NCBI RefSeq assembly: GCF_000733725.1
Contig: NZ_JMQM01000001.1
Span: 1,612,001 to 1,676,000 of the forward strand
Origin: Nitratireductor basaltis
GTDB taxonomy: Bacteria; Pseudomonadota; Alphaproteobacteria; Rhizobiales; Rhizobiaceae
Length of the DNA stretch: 64,000 nt
Direction of reading: 5' to 3'
This document shows, piece by piece, positions 8,367 through 16,397 of this stretch. Every line of letters starts with the position of its first letter. The first letter of the stretch is position 1. The translations under genes were made by a program, and so were the position numbers. The notes under the pieces were generated by a model. That model was not told the origin of the DNA, searched no databases, and saw nothing but the letters and a program-made list of their open reading frames with translations.

Positions 8367-9308
8367 TCAACGCAGCGGCGCTGCCGCAGCTGCCTTCGCC
8401 TTCCGGCTCTCCTGGAACATCGATAGCGTGTAGAGCGCCAGGCCTGCCCAAATCAGGACGAAGGCGATGGCCCGCACGGTGTCGAAGGGTTCGGCAAAGA
8501 TGAAGACCGCGATCAGGAAGATCATGGTCGGCGCAATATATTGCATGATGCCGATGGTGGAATAGCGCAGGAGCTTTGCGCCGAAGCCGTAAAGCAGCAG
8601 CGGGACGGCCGTGATCGGACCACAGGCAAGCAGGAGCAGGATGTCGCTCGTATCGCTTGTGAAGAAGTGCCCCTGCCCCGTGCCTTCCAGCCACAGAATG
8701 TAGCCCAGCGCCGGTATCGCCATCAAAAGCACTTCGAGGAAAAAGCCCTGGCTTGGACCGATGGGCAAGGTCTTGCGCAGGAAGCCATAAATCGCGAATG
8801 CGAGTGCCAGCACCAGCGACACCCAGGGAAGGCCGCCCGCATTCACCGTGAGAATGACCACGGCGATTATGGCGAGGCCGACAGCGGCCATTTGCATGCG
8901 TGTCAGCTTCTCGCCAAGAAAGAGTGCTGCAAGTCCGATGGATACCAGCGGGTTGATATAGTAGCCGAGCGCGGTCTCCACCGTCCGGTCGACGGAGATC
9001 GCCCAGACATAGGTGCCCCAGTTGATGGAGATGACGGTCGCCGTGATTGCCGCCATGACGAGCGTGCGAGGCGAACGCAATGCGGCGGCGACATCCGCCG
9101 TGCGGCCTAGCACCATCAGCACCACACCGGCCAGCGGTACGGACCACACCACCCGATGAGCAACCACTTCGGCTGCGGGCATATGCGCCACGGCCTTCAT
9201 GAAAAAGGGCATCAGCCCCCAGAAAAAATAGGCCATGAAGGCAAAGCCGAAACCGCGCAGCGCCCCCTGGGCAGCCTGCGCCTCCTCCCCGATATCCGTC
9301 TCAGCCAT
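8367..9308 (-). CDS. rarD: RarD-type EamA-family transporter
   Basis: A 313-aa inner-membrane protein with about ten hydrophobic helices in two EamA/DMT repeats. Conserved RarD-type segments include FFWGLMPFFMK near residue 30, AHRVVWSVP, INWGTYVWAI and GYYINPLVS. The family is annotated as RarD from a chloramphenicol-sensitivity locus; the transported solute is unknown. It starts three bases downstream of the cimA stop on the same strand, so it probably shares a transcript with cimA and DUF559. That context suggests, but does not prove, export of an amino acid or related metabolite. Confidence 0.88.
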   Translation of the reverse strand: MAETDIGEEAQAAQGALRGFGFAFMAYFFWGLMPFFMKAVAHMPAAEVVAHRVVWSVPLAGVVLMVLGRTADVAAALRSPRTLVMAAITATVISINWGTYVWAISVDRTVETALGYYINPLVSIGLAALFLGEKLTRMQMAAVGLAIIAVVILTVNAGGLPWVSLVLALAFAIYGFLRKTLPIGPSQGFFLEVLLMAIPALGYILWLEGTGQGHFFTSDTSDILLLLACGPITAVPLLLYGFGAKLLRYSTIGIMQYIAPTMIFLIAVFIFAEPFDTVRAIAFVLIWAGLALYTLSMFQESRKAKAAAAAPLR

Positions 9309-9311
9309 ATA

Positions 9312-10925
9312 TTATTCGGCCGCTTGGCCGACCTTTTCGCGATTGGTGACCAGCTTGTAGACGATGGAGTCCATCAAGGCCTGGAACGATGCGTCGATGA
9401 TATTGTCCGACACACCGACCGTCCACCATCTGTGGCCTGTACCATCCTGACTTTCGATTAGTACACGGGTGATGGCTTCGGTACCGCCATTGAGGATGCG
9501 CACCTTGTAGTCGGTGAGCGAAAGGTCTGCGATTTCGCCTTGATATTTGCCCAGATCCTTGCGCAGCGCGATATCGAGCGCGTTGACCGGGCCGTGCCCT
9601 TCGGCCACCGACATCAATTCCTCGCCGTCGACCGTCACGCGCACAACGGCCTCGGAAACCGTCTTCAGACTGCCATTGGCGTCGTAGCGGCGTTCCACCA
9701 TGCAGCGGAAGCTGTCGACCTTAAAGAATTCCGGCACCTGGCCAAGCGTGCGGCGGGCCAGCAGATTGAAGCTCGCGTCAGCGCCCTCATAGGCATAGCC
9801 CTGCGCCTCGCGCTCCTTCACGAGTGCTATCAGCGTATCAAGGCGGGGATCACCCTTTGCCACCGCGATGCCACGGCGCTTCAGCTCGGCGATGAAATTC
9901 GCCTTGCCGCCCTGGTCGGACACCATGACCCGGCGCGAATTGCCGACCGTTTCCGGCGGCACATGCTCATAGGTTTCCGGCTCCTTCAGAAGTGCGGAGG
10001 CGTGGATGCCCGCCTTTGTCGCGAAGGCCGAGGCACCGACATAGGGCGCCTGCGCATCCGGAGCGCGGTTGAGCAATTCGTCAAAGGCGCGCGAAAGCTT
10101 GGTCAGGCCAGCCAGATCATCACGCTCGATGCCAAGCTCGAAACGCTCCGCATAGGCCGGCTTCAAAAGCAGCGTGGGGATCAGCGTTACCAGATTGGCA
10201 TTGCCGCAACGCTCGCCGATGCCGTTCAGCGTGCCCTGGATCTGGCGGACACCCGCTTCAACGGCAGCAAGCGAATTGGCAACCGCCTGACCGGTATCGT
10301 CGTGAGCGTGGATGCCGAGATTCTGGCCCGGAATGCCTGCCTCGATCACGGCTTTCACGATTTCGCGGATTTCCGCCGGCTGCGTTCCGCCATTGGTGTC
10401 GCACAGTACCACCCAGCGCGCACCCGCCTCGATCGCGGCCTTCGCGCAAGCCAGCGCATAATCCGGATTGGCCTTATAGCCATCGAAGAAATGCTCGCAA
10501 TCCACCATCGGCTCGCGCCCTGCCTCGCGGGCGGCGGTTACGGATGCGCTGATCGATTCCAGGTTTTCCTCATTGGTGCAGCCAAGCGCCACGCGCACAT
10601 GGTAGTCCCAGCTTTTGGCCACATAGCAGATGGCGTCGGCCTTCGACTGCAGGAGGCCGGTGACACCCGGATCGTTCGACACTGAAACGCCCGCACGCTT
10701 CGTCATGCCGAAAGCCACGAATTGCGCGCGCCGTGTGCGCTTCTTCTCGAAAAACACCGTGTCGGTCGGGTTTGCCCCCGGATAGCCGCCCTCGACATAA
10801 TCGATGCCGAATTCGTCCAGCATCTTCGCGATTGCCTGCTTGTCCTCGACCGAAAAATCAATCCCCGGCGTCTGCTGGCCGTCGCGCAAGGTCGTGTCGA
10901 AGAGATAGATGCGTTCGCGGGTCAT
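9312..10925 (-). CDS. cimA: Citramalate synthase
   Basis: This enzyme condenses pyruvate with acetyl-CoA to (R)-citramalate, a threonine-independent entry to isoleucine synthesis. The 537-aa length matches CimA. The HMGL-like TIM barrel starts with FDTTLRDGQQTPGIDF (residues 8-23), and a LeuA-type regulatory dimer domain occupies the C-terminal third. SRAFDELLNR, VGASAFATKAGIHASAL and the TLNGIGERCGN segment fit the CimA/LeuA subfamily. I placed the start at the ATG whose first four bases overlap the DUF559 stop (ATGA, 10922-10925); the longer frame reads through DUF559 sequence. Distinguishing CimA from a second 2-isopropylmalate synthase rests on length and overall resemblance. Confidence 0.9.
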   Translation of the reverse strand: MTRERIYLFDTTLRDGQQTPGIDFSVEDKQAIAKMLDEFGIDYVEGGYPGANPTDTVFFEKKRTRRAQFVAFGMTKRAGVSVSNDPGVTGLLQSKADAICYVAKSWDYHVRVALGCTNEENLESISASVTAAREAGREPMVDCEHFFDGYKANPDYALACAKAAIEAGARWVVLCDTNGGTQPAEIREIVKAVIEAGIPGQNLGIHAHDDTGQAVANSLAAVEAGVRQIQGTLNGIGERCGNANLVTLIPTLLLKPAYAERFELGIERDDLAGLTKLSRAFDELLNRAPDAQAPYVGASAFATKAGIHASALLKEPETYEHVPPETVGNSRRVMVSDQGGKANFIAELKRRGIAVAKGDPRLDTLIALVKEREAQGYAYEGADASFNLLARRTLGQVPEFFKVDSFRCMVERRYDANGSLKTVSEAVVRVTVDGEELMSVAEGHGPVNALDIALRKDLGKYQGEIADLSLTDYKVRILNGGTEAITRVLIESQDGTGHRWWTVGVSDNIIDASFQALMDSIVYKLVTNREKVGQAAE

Positions 10926-11317
10926 GAGCGGAGTTCCGGTGGGTTCGGGTGAATTTCCATCGCCTGCGCCACGGCCACAACATGGCTGCAGACCTCGTCG
11001 ATGGAATGAAGGATGTCGTCGTTCCAGAAGCGGATAATGGTCCAGCAAAGCTGCTCCAAATTCGCCTGTCGCTTTCGATCGCGTTCACTGCTCTCAGGCT
11101 CGGCGTGCTGACTGCCGTCAATCTCAATGATGAGTCTGTGTGACGGGCAGGCGAAGTCGGCGATGTAGCCCGCAATCGGCATCTGGCGTCGGAAGGAGAG
11201 GCCCATGAGCCTATGAGCGCGGATCTCGTTCCACAGCCTGGCTTCCGGCTCGGTCATCGCGCGGCGCATGCGGCGGGCATGTTTTCGCGTTACTGGCGAT
11301 ACCCTGTAGTGGGTCAT
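10922..11317 (-). CDS. DUF559 endonuclease-like protein
   Basis: A 131-aa protein of the DUF559 group, which has a PD-(D/E)XK nuclease fold related to very-short-patch repair enzymes. The expected residues are present: E24 in TEPEARLW, D54 in GYIADFAC and E65-I-D67 in LIIEIDGSQH. The N-terminus is basic. The gene directly precedes cimA with an ATGA overlap, so the two are translationally coupled, though no metabolic link is known. DUF559 genes are common singletons in rhizobia. Biological function is unknown; nuclease activity is inferred from motif residues. Confidence 0.85.
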   Translation of the reverse strand: MTHYRVSPVTRKHARRMRRAMTEPEARLWNEIRAHRLMGLSFRRQMPIAGYIADFACPSHRLIIEIDGSQHAEPESSERDRKRQANLEQLCWTIIRFWNDDILHSIDEVCSHVVAVAQAMEIHPNPPELRS

Positions 11318-11364
11318 AGCGGCACCTCCGTGCGGTGTGCCGCTGATGGCTTGGCGCCAAGAAC

Positions 11365-11514
11365 ACCCCCCTCTGCCCTGCCGGGCATCTCCCCCTCAAG
11401 GGGGGAGAGTGGCAAGTGGCTGAGTTGCGTCCACCGCTGAAAGGTGGGGCGAAATGGGAGACCCCGCCAATCTCCCCCCTTGAGGGGGAGATGTCCGGCA
11501 GGACAGAGGGGGGT
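11365..11514. repeat. Long palindromic element with 44-bp arms (rhizobial REP/RIME-like)
   Basis: The left arm (11365-11408) and the right arm (11471-11514) are reverse complements at 42 of 44 positions. They are separated by a 62-base loop that holds a smaller stem (GGTGGGGC to GACCCCGCC). Each arm also contains its own local hairpin, CTCCCCCTCAAGGGGGGAG. It fills most of the gap between DUF559 and cysS. Its G/C-block layout looks like repeated intergenic palindromes of Mesorhizobium-type genomes; copy number cannot be judged here. It may also stop transcription leaving cysS. Confidence 0.85.
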
Positions 11515-11532
11515 TGGGTGGCACAACATCTC

Positions 11533-13005
11533 CTACCCCTTCACCTCCCATTTCGTCCGCCGCTCGCCCGTCTCGGGGTCCTTGTAGTCCATCAGTTGGA
11601 TGCCCTCGGCAGCGAGCTCGTCACGAATGCGGTCGGCTTCGGGGAAGTTTTTTTCCTTGAGCAGCGTGAGGCGCCTTGTGACCCGCTCTTCCAGGCTGGC
11701 GGTGTCGGTGTCCGCCGAAACCTTGGAAGCGAACCACTCGCTTTCGGTCTGACCGAGCAAGCCGAGAAGGGCTGCGCTCGCCTTGAGGCATTTGCGGGCG
11801 CCTTCGCTGCCCTTGGCCGCTTCGGCGCGAAGTTCGTGCAGAGCCGTGATCCCACCCGTCGTGTTAAGGTCGTCGAGCAAGGCGCCGATCGTGTCTGCAC
11901 AGTCGATGCCGCCCGTTGGCGCATCACCGACAGCACGATACCATCCGTCGAGCACGCTCTCCGCTTCCTCCAGCTTGCGCACCGAAAAATCGATCGGCTC
12001 CCTGTAATGGGTCATGAGCATCGCAAGGCGCAGCACTTCGCCGGGCCATTTGCGGCCGCCGAATTTTTCGGTGTGGAGCAGGTCGTGGATGGTGACGAAA
12101 TTGCCTTCCGACTTCGACATCTTGCGGCCTTCGACCTGCACGAAGCCGTTATGCATCCAGTAGCGCGCCATCATTTCGGTGCCGTGGGCGCAGCGGGACT
12201 GGGCGATCTCGTTTTCGTGGTGGGGGAAGATCAGGTCCAGCCCGCCACCGTGAATGTCGAATGTCTCGCCAAGATAGGCGGCCGACATGGCCGAGCACTC
12301 GATATGCCAGCCGGGGCGACCGCGGATGACGAGCGGATTTCCGTCCACGATGAAGCTTGCGTCCCAACCGGGTTCTTCGGCTGAGGATTCCTTCCAGAGC
12401 ACGAAGTCGCCGGGGTTCTTCTTGTGGTCATCGACCGCCACCCGCGCGCCGGCGCGCTGGTCTTCCAGCTTGCGCTTGGACAGGCCGCCATAATCGGCCA
12501 TCGAGGTCGTGTCGAAGAGGATTTCGCCTTTTGCGGCATAGGCATGGCCGCGATTGATGAGAGACTGAATCAAACTCACCATATCCGCTTTGCCATCGTC
12601 GCGCGGCAGCACGAAATCGGTCGCGCGCGGCTCCACCGTCGGCTCCAGGCAGCCGAGCGCTTTCACATCCTCGTGGAACTGGTTCGCCGTCTTTTCCGTA
12701 ACACTTCGGATCGCCTCGTTGAGCGGCAGGCCGGGGAAGTCGCGAAGGGCGCGCGCGTTGATCTTGTCGTCCACGTCCGTGATGTTGCGCACATAGGTGA
12801 CGTGCTCATCGCCATAGAGATGGCGAAGCAGGCGGAACAGCACGTCGAAGACGATGACGGGCCGCGCATTGCCGATATGGGCAAAGTCATAGACGGTTGG
12901 CCCGCAGACATACATGCGCACATTCTTCGGATCGAGAGGCTTGAAAACCTCCTTCTCGCGGGTGAGCGTGTTGTAGATGCGCAGATTTTGATCGTTCTCA
13001 GACAT
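11533..13005 (-). CDS. cysS: Cysteinyl-tRNA synthetase
   Basis: It charges tRNA-Cys with cysteine. The 490-aa class I synthetase has the HIGH-type motif at H43-IGN, KMSKS at 295-299 and the zinc ligands C34, C237, H262 and E266, which give cysteine selectivity. The anticodon-binding helical region covers roughly the last 150 residues. It stands alone on the minus strand with the long palindrome downstream and a 368-base upstream gap. Length and motifs are normal; nothing odd was seen. Confidence 0.97.
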   Translation of the reverse strand: MSENDQNLRIYNTLTREKEVFKPLDPKNVRMYVCGPTVYDFAHIGNARPVIVFDVLFRLLRHLYGDEHVTYVRNITDVDDKINARALRDFPGLPLNEAIRSVTEKTANQFHEDVKALGCLEPTVEPRATDFVLPRDDGKADMVSLIQSLINRGHAYAAKGEILFDTTSMADYGGLSKRKLEDQRAGARVAVDDHKKNPGDFVLWKESSAEEPGWDASFIVDGNPLVIRGRPGWHIECSAMSAAYLGETFDIHGGGLDLIFPHHENEIAQSRCAHGTEMMARYWMHNGFVQVEGRKMSKSEGNFVTIHDLLHTEKFGGRKWPGEVLRLAMLMTHYREPIDFSVRKLEEAESVLDGWYRAVGDAPTGGIDCADTIGALLDDLNTTGGITALHELRAEAAKGSEGARKCLKASAALLGLLGQTESEWFASKVSADTDTASLEERVTRRLTLLKEKNFPEADRIRDELAAEGIQLMDYKDPETGERRTKWEVKG

Positions 13006-13373
13006 GCCCTATCCCATTGACGATGAACCACGTGACCGGCCGGCTGGCCAGGGCGTTTTTCGTGTCAGGGAAGCGAGGGCGAAAACGACCGGACCAGCGT
13101 GAGGCGCTAGCCAATAATGCAAATGCAGATCGTGGTGCACGGCGTTTTCATGGGCGTGGTTATCGCCTTGATACAACCGCGCGTCAAGCGCGGCATTCGC
13201 TTCAATTGAAGCTCCAAATTCGTGAATGTGCGAAAGTCATCGTGAACAGGATGTTAAGCATCTGCGCGCATTTTTTATGAACTGGAGCCGCGCTGAGACG
13301 TTAGCGACATGATTTCGACGGAATCGCTCAGCAAATCGCCAGGAAGTGAAACAGGAATAGCCAGGCAATTATC
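13006..13373. other. Intergenic region upstream of cysS
   Basis: No convincing gene here. A possible 87-codon frame at 13017-13280 has the composition of noncoding sequence and no ribosome-binding site. The region must contain the cysS promoter on the minus strand and that of the 55-aa gene on the plus strand; I could not assign either. Confidence 0.5.
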
Positions 13374-13541
13374 ATGGCCCAAGTTCAAGCGAACACCGAA
13401 GCGAAACCAGAGATGAAGGCGCAGCTCGTGGAAGAGTACCGCAATGTCGGTCCCGCCGCCGTCAGGGGCGCGCTTTGCTGCTCCAAGCCGAAGCAGGAAG
13501 AGCCGAAGAAGCGCTCATATCAGCCGCGCGAAGAGGCTTAG
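13374..13541 (+). CDS. Small hypothetical protein (55 aa)
   Basis: An ATG-to-TAG frame encodes 55 residues, beginning MAQVQANTEAKPEMKAQLVE and ending RSYQPREEA. It is hydrophilic and charged, with a single hydrophobic patch (NVGPAAVRGALCC) that contains a Cys pair. I do not recognise a family. The wobble positions are GC-rich and the amino-acid make-up is protein-like. Its last 27 bases overlap the 3' end of the opposite-strand LysE gene. There is no strong Shine-Dalgarno (AGGAAG lies about 25 bases upstream), so translation is plausible rather than shown. Confidence 0.5.
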   Translation: MAQVQANTEAKPEMKAQLVEEYRNVGPAAVRGALCCSKPKQEEPKKRSYQPREEA

Positions 13542-14135
13542 GGCCAGCGCGAGCATTACGGCACCAATAAGCGTGTCGAGAATGCGCCAGGAGGCAGGGC
13601 GCGCGAAAAACGGCTGAAGCAGCCGCGCGCCATAGCCCAGTGCAAAGAACCATGTGAAGGATGCAGCCACTGCACCTGCAGCATAGGCCGCACGCGCGTT
13701 CCCTTCATAGGCTCCGGAGAGCGAACCTATGAGCACCACCGTGTCGAGATAGACATGGGGGTTGAGGAAGGTGAAAGCCAGACAGGTCGCAATCGCGTCA
13801 CGCAGCGAGCCATCGCCGTTACGCGCAGCACTCATACCTTCCGGATGAAGCGCCCGGCGAAATGCCATGACGGCGTAGACGCTGAGAAACAGCCCTCCCC
13901 CCAAGGTCACGATGGTGATGAGGCGCGGAGAGTTGGAAACAAACGTTCCCACACCCGCTACACCGGCCAGAATCAACACCGCATCTGCCAGCGCACATAT
14001 GAGGCAGAGCACGAAGACATGCTCGCGCAGCAGGCCCTGGCGCAGGATGAAGGCATTCTGCGCGCCAATTGCGATGATGAGGGAGCCGCCGAGCAGGAAT
14101 CCTGCAGCAAGCGGGGCAAAAAGAGGAGCTGTCAT
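13515..14135 (-). CDS. LysE/ArgO-family amino acid exporter
   Basis: A 206-aa inner-membrane protein with six hydrophobic helices. The N-terminal IAIGAQNAFILRQGL segment is diagnostic of LysE/ArgO exporters, which expel lysine, arginine or their analogues. A second conserved piece is TFLNPHVYLDTVVLIGSLS. The start is the ATG at 14135 (MTAPLFAPLAAG) preceded by AGGGAAGCC; the longer frame runs into noncoding sequence. No LysG/ArgP regulator is adjacent, unlike many lysE loci. Basic amino acid export is the family expectation; specificity is not visible. Confidence 0.92.
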   Translation of the reverse strand: MTAPLFAPLAAGFLLGGSLIIAIGAQNAFILRQGLLREHVFVLCLICALADAVLILAGVAGVGTFVSNSPRLITIVTLGGGLFLSVYAVMAFRRALHPEGMSAARNGDGSLRDAIATCLAFTFLNPHVYLDTVVLIGSLSGAYEGNARAAYAAGAVAASFTWFFALGYGARLLQPFFARPASWRILDTLIGAVMLALALSLFARLI

Positions 14136-14226
14136 GGCTTCCCTATGCCCAGAGGCTGATGTATGCGCAAGTGGCGACGGGCTTAACCGCCTGCTCACCT
14201 GCAGGCGGTTGTTCGATGATGCGTAA

Positions 14227-14985
14227 TCAGAAGAGCTGCATCTGGCCGTCATCGCCTTTCGATTTCCTGCCGGCCGGTGCGACCAATTCGGCCGGCTCCA
14301 CCCGCTCCTGGATTTCAAGTCCCGTATTGGCAACCTTGTTCACGAGATTGGAGACGGGAATTGCCTCGAAGACCCCTGGCTGGGGCGCGGTCATCAGGTC
14401 AGCCACGTCGCGCGGCTCGTTGTTGACGCAGTCCAGCCAGCGGGAGAACTGGTCCTGCGGAATCATCACCGGCATGCGGTCGTGGATGGGGGCGAATTCC
14501 TCATTGGCCGCGGCGGTCAGGATGCAGCCCGTGTCGATCTCGCTGCCACCGGGTTCGCTGTAGGTTTCCAGCAATGCTGCAAATGCGATGACGCCGCCAT
14601 CGCGCGGGCGCACCCAATAAGGTTGAACACTCTTGCCGCCCTCCCGTTTCCACTCGTAGAAGCCTGATGCGGGAAGAAGCCCGCGGCGGTGACGGACGGC
14701 CGCACGAAAGCTGTTCTTTTCGGCAACCGTCTCGCTGCGCGCATTGATGATGAGCGGAAACTTCTTCGGATCCTTCACCCATGAGGGCAGGAAGCCCCAG
14801 CGGACCAGCTTCGCCTCGCGGTCAGGCCGGTTGGAGCCGGGCTCACGGGGGCCGGTAGATAAGGCCACGAGCACGGGCTGCGTTGGGGCGATATTGTAGC
14901 GCGGCGGGAATGCCTCGATATCCACAACGCCCAGGAGCGCTTCCACCTCCCCGGGCGAAGCCGTCAGCGAAAACCGGCCACACAT
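14227..14985 (-). CDS. yedK: SRAP-family protein (YedK/HMCES), abasic-site DNA-protein crosslinker
   Basis: A 252-aa SOS-response-associated peptidase-fold protein. Family members crosslink covalently to abasic sites in single-stranded DNA through the N-terminal Cys2 after Met removal. The key residues are all visible: C2 in MCGRFSLT, N81 in INARSETV, E111 in SGFYEWKR and H168 in PIHDRMPV. The C-terminus (RKSKGDDGQMQLF) is a short polar tail ending in a QMQLF motif that resembles a beta-clamp-binding peptide; that reading is inference. The gene is head to head with mutT, a second DNA-quality gene, sharing about 100 bases of upstream sequence. Confidence 0.93.
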   Translation of the reverse strand: MCGRFSLTASPGEVEALLGVVDIEAFPPRYNIAPTQPVLVALSTGPREPGSNRPDREAKLVRWGFLPSWVKDPKKFPLIINARSETVAEKNSFRAAVRHRRGLLPASGFYEWKREGGKSVQPYWVRPRDGGVIAFAALLETYSEPGGSEIDTGCILTAAANEEFAPIHDRMPVMIPQDQFSRWLDCVNNEPRDVADLMTAPQPGVFEAIPVSNLVNKVANTGLEIQERVEPAELVAPAGRKSKGDDGQMQLF

Positions 14986-15087
14986 CGCATGCTTCCCTTT
15001 TTGTCAGATAGCTTCAAATGGTAGGGAGGCGAAAGCATGCTGGCAATGGCATGCGACAGTCGGCCCAACCGCATCAAGGAGCAGGCA

Positions 15088-15489
15088 TTGAGCGAAATTG
15101 CAGCTGTCGCCGTGGTGGCGGAGAAGGATGGCAAGTTCCTTCTCACCCGTCGCATGAACCCGCCTTATGCCGACCAGTACGGTTTTCCAGGGGGCAAGGT
15201 CGAGCCCGGCGAGACATCTGGGCAGGCAGCATGTCGTGAGCTTCTCGAGGAGACGGGGATACAAGGTTCCGCGCCGCAATTCATCTGCCAGATCATGGTC
15301 GAGAATGTCGATGGACGCCCGCCCTTCCGGCTCGATGTCTTCCGGCTGACGATATTCGATGGCACCCTGTTGGCAGGCAGTGATGCGCGCGAGGCCGGCT
15401 GGTTTTCCCTTGAAGAGATGCGGCAGATGCCGGTCATCGGGTCGACCCTGGAGATCGTGGAGGACCTTGCCTCCACGCGCGGCTCTTAA
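15088..15489 (+). CDS. mutT: Nudix hydrolase, MutT-like
   Basis: A protein of about 133 aa with a perfect Nudix box: G5-E7-REUXEEXGU appears as GGKVEPGETSGQAACRELLEETG. MutT members hydrolyse 8-oxo-dGTP and so limit oxidative mutagenesis; other Nudix substrates are possible. I chose the TTG at 15088 because AAGGAG (15076-15081) sits six bases upstream and the family-like sequence begins there (SEIAAVAVVAEKDGKFLLTRR, shown from residue 2). An in-frame ATG at 15037 would add 17 residues without a good ribosome site. Confidence 0.88.
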   Translation: MSEIAAVAVVAEKDGKFLLTRRMNPPYADQYGFPGGKVEPGETSGQAACRELLEETGIQGSAPQFICQIMVENVDGRPPFRLDVFRLTIFDGTLLAGSDAREAGWFSLEEMRQMPVIGSTLEIVEDLASTRGS

Positions 15490-15543
15490 CACTCTCGGCA
15501 AATTTGTCTTGCAAGGCACGAGGATAGGACGCAACAAGCAGGC

Positions 15544-15918
15544 ATGCGACTGAGACGAACCATTCTGGCCATGGCTGCCGTCACCGCCCTTTTGGCGACA
15601 GCACCGGCACGGGCAATTGAAACGCCTTACGACAACCAGCTTCTGCGGCTGTCGGAGGTGCTCGGTTCGGTGCATTTTCTCAGCAATCTGTGTGGCGAGA
15701 AGAGCGATGTCTGGCGCGAGCGCATGCTATCGCTCCTGCAGGCGGAGGGTCCTGAGGATGAACGGCGCAGCAACATGATCGCGCGCTTCAACCATGGCTA
15801 CCGTTCGTTCCAGGCCATCTATCGCCGCTGCACGCCTTCAGCGCGCCATGCCTTCCGCCGCTACATGGACGAGGGTGCCAAAATCTCAGACGAGATGGTG
15901 CTTCGCTACGGCAATTGA
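15544..15918 (+). CDS. TIGR02301-family small exported protein
   Basis: A 124-aa protein with a signal peptide (residues 1 to about 24, cleaved after ARA) and a helical mature part. YDNQLLRLSEVLGSVHFLSNLCG and the single later Cys in YRRCTPSARHAF are typical of the TIGR02301 family, which is confined largely to Rhizobiales and has no known function. Two cysteines (in NLCGE and RRCTP) could form a periplasmic disulfide. It lies 54 bases downstream of mutT on the same strand and may share its transcript. Confidence 0.8.
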   Translation: MRLRRTILAMAAVTALLATAPARAIETPYDNQLLRLSEVLGSVHFLSNLCGEKSDVWRERMLSLLQAEGPEDERRSNMIARFNHGYRSFQAIYRRCTPSARHAFRRYMDEGAKISDEMVLRYGN

Positions 15919-16071
15919 GCCAAATCTCCGTGTCGCTTACCCAAAATTTACCACGACCTGCGCGTTTAGAGGTAGCAGTGCATCGCTCATGCTATTTTCG
16001 TTGCGGGGGATGTAATCGGGATCAACGCGCATCGCACGGTTCGTTCGGGTGCGCGGGTGGAGTTTCAGAAC

Positions 16072-16329
16072 ATGTTCATGACAGCCGCAGATATCGACGC
16101 CAAGCTTGAAGAAGAAAAGCGCAGCAGTTCCGCCGCAAGCCACAGCGCTGCCTGGGCAGAAGGCCTGTGGGCCGGCATCGAACCCGAGATCATCGCGGAA
16201 GAAGCGCTGGAGACAGCCCTGGAGGAACTGGTTCGCATGGGCTGCGAAGACAAGTTTCTCGATCTGCTGGACCAGATGCGCAGCCGTGTCATTGCCGGTG
16301 ATTTTGCAGCCGAGCGCGTCTGCCACTGA
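16072..16329 (+). CDS. Small acidic hypothetical protein (85 aa)
   Basis: I do not recognise this family. The product is about 85 aa, soluble, helical and acidic (AKLEEEKRSSSA, EPEIIAEEALETALEELVRMG). The C-terminus ends with ERVCH. It lies between the TIGR02301 gene and a secreted unknown, all on the plus strand with short gaps, so a small operon is possible. GGAG at 16059-16062 fits the ATG at 16072; a GTG at 16057 and an ATG at 16078 are alternatives. Coding seems likely from the third-position GC and protein-like composition. Confidence 0.6.
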   Translation: MFMTAADIDAKLEEEKRSSSAASHSAAWAEGLWAGIEPEIIAEEALETALEELVRMGCEDKFLDLLDQMRSRVIAGDFAAERVCH

Positions 16330-16397
16330 AACCGATATGTGCTATGAATGCGGGACGTGAAACCGCTTTCGCACAGCCATTCCAGGACCTTGTCCCG

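Noticed and set aside
9540-10685. Plus-strand frame opposite cimA (381 codons)
   Set aside because: Composition effect of the cimA codon pattern; His- and Arg-rich without motifs.
13017-13280. Possible 87-aa gene upstream of cysS
   Set aside because: No ribosome site, no recognisable sequence and composition unlike neighbouring genes.
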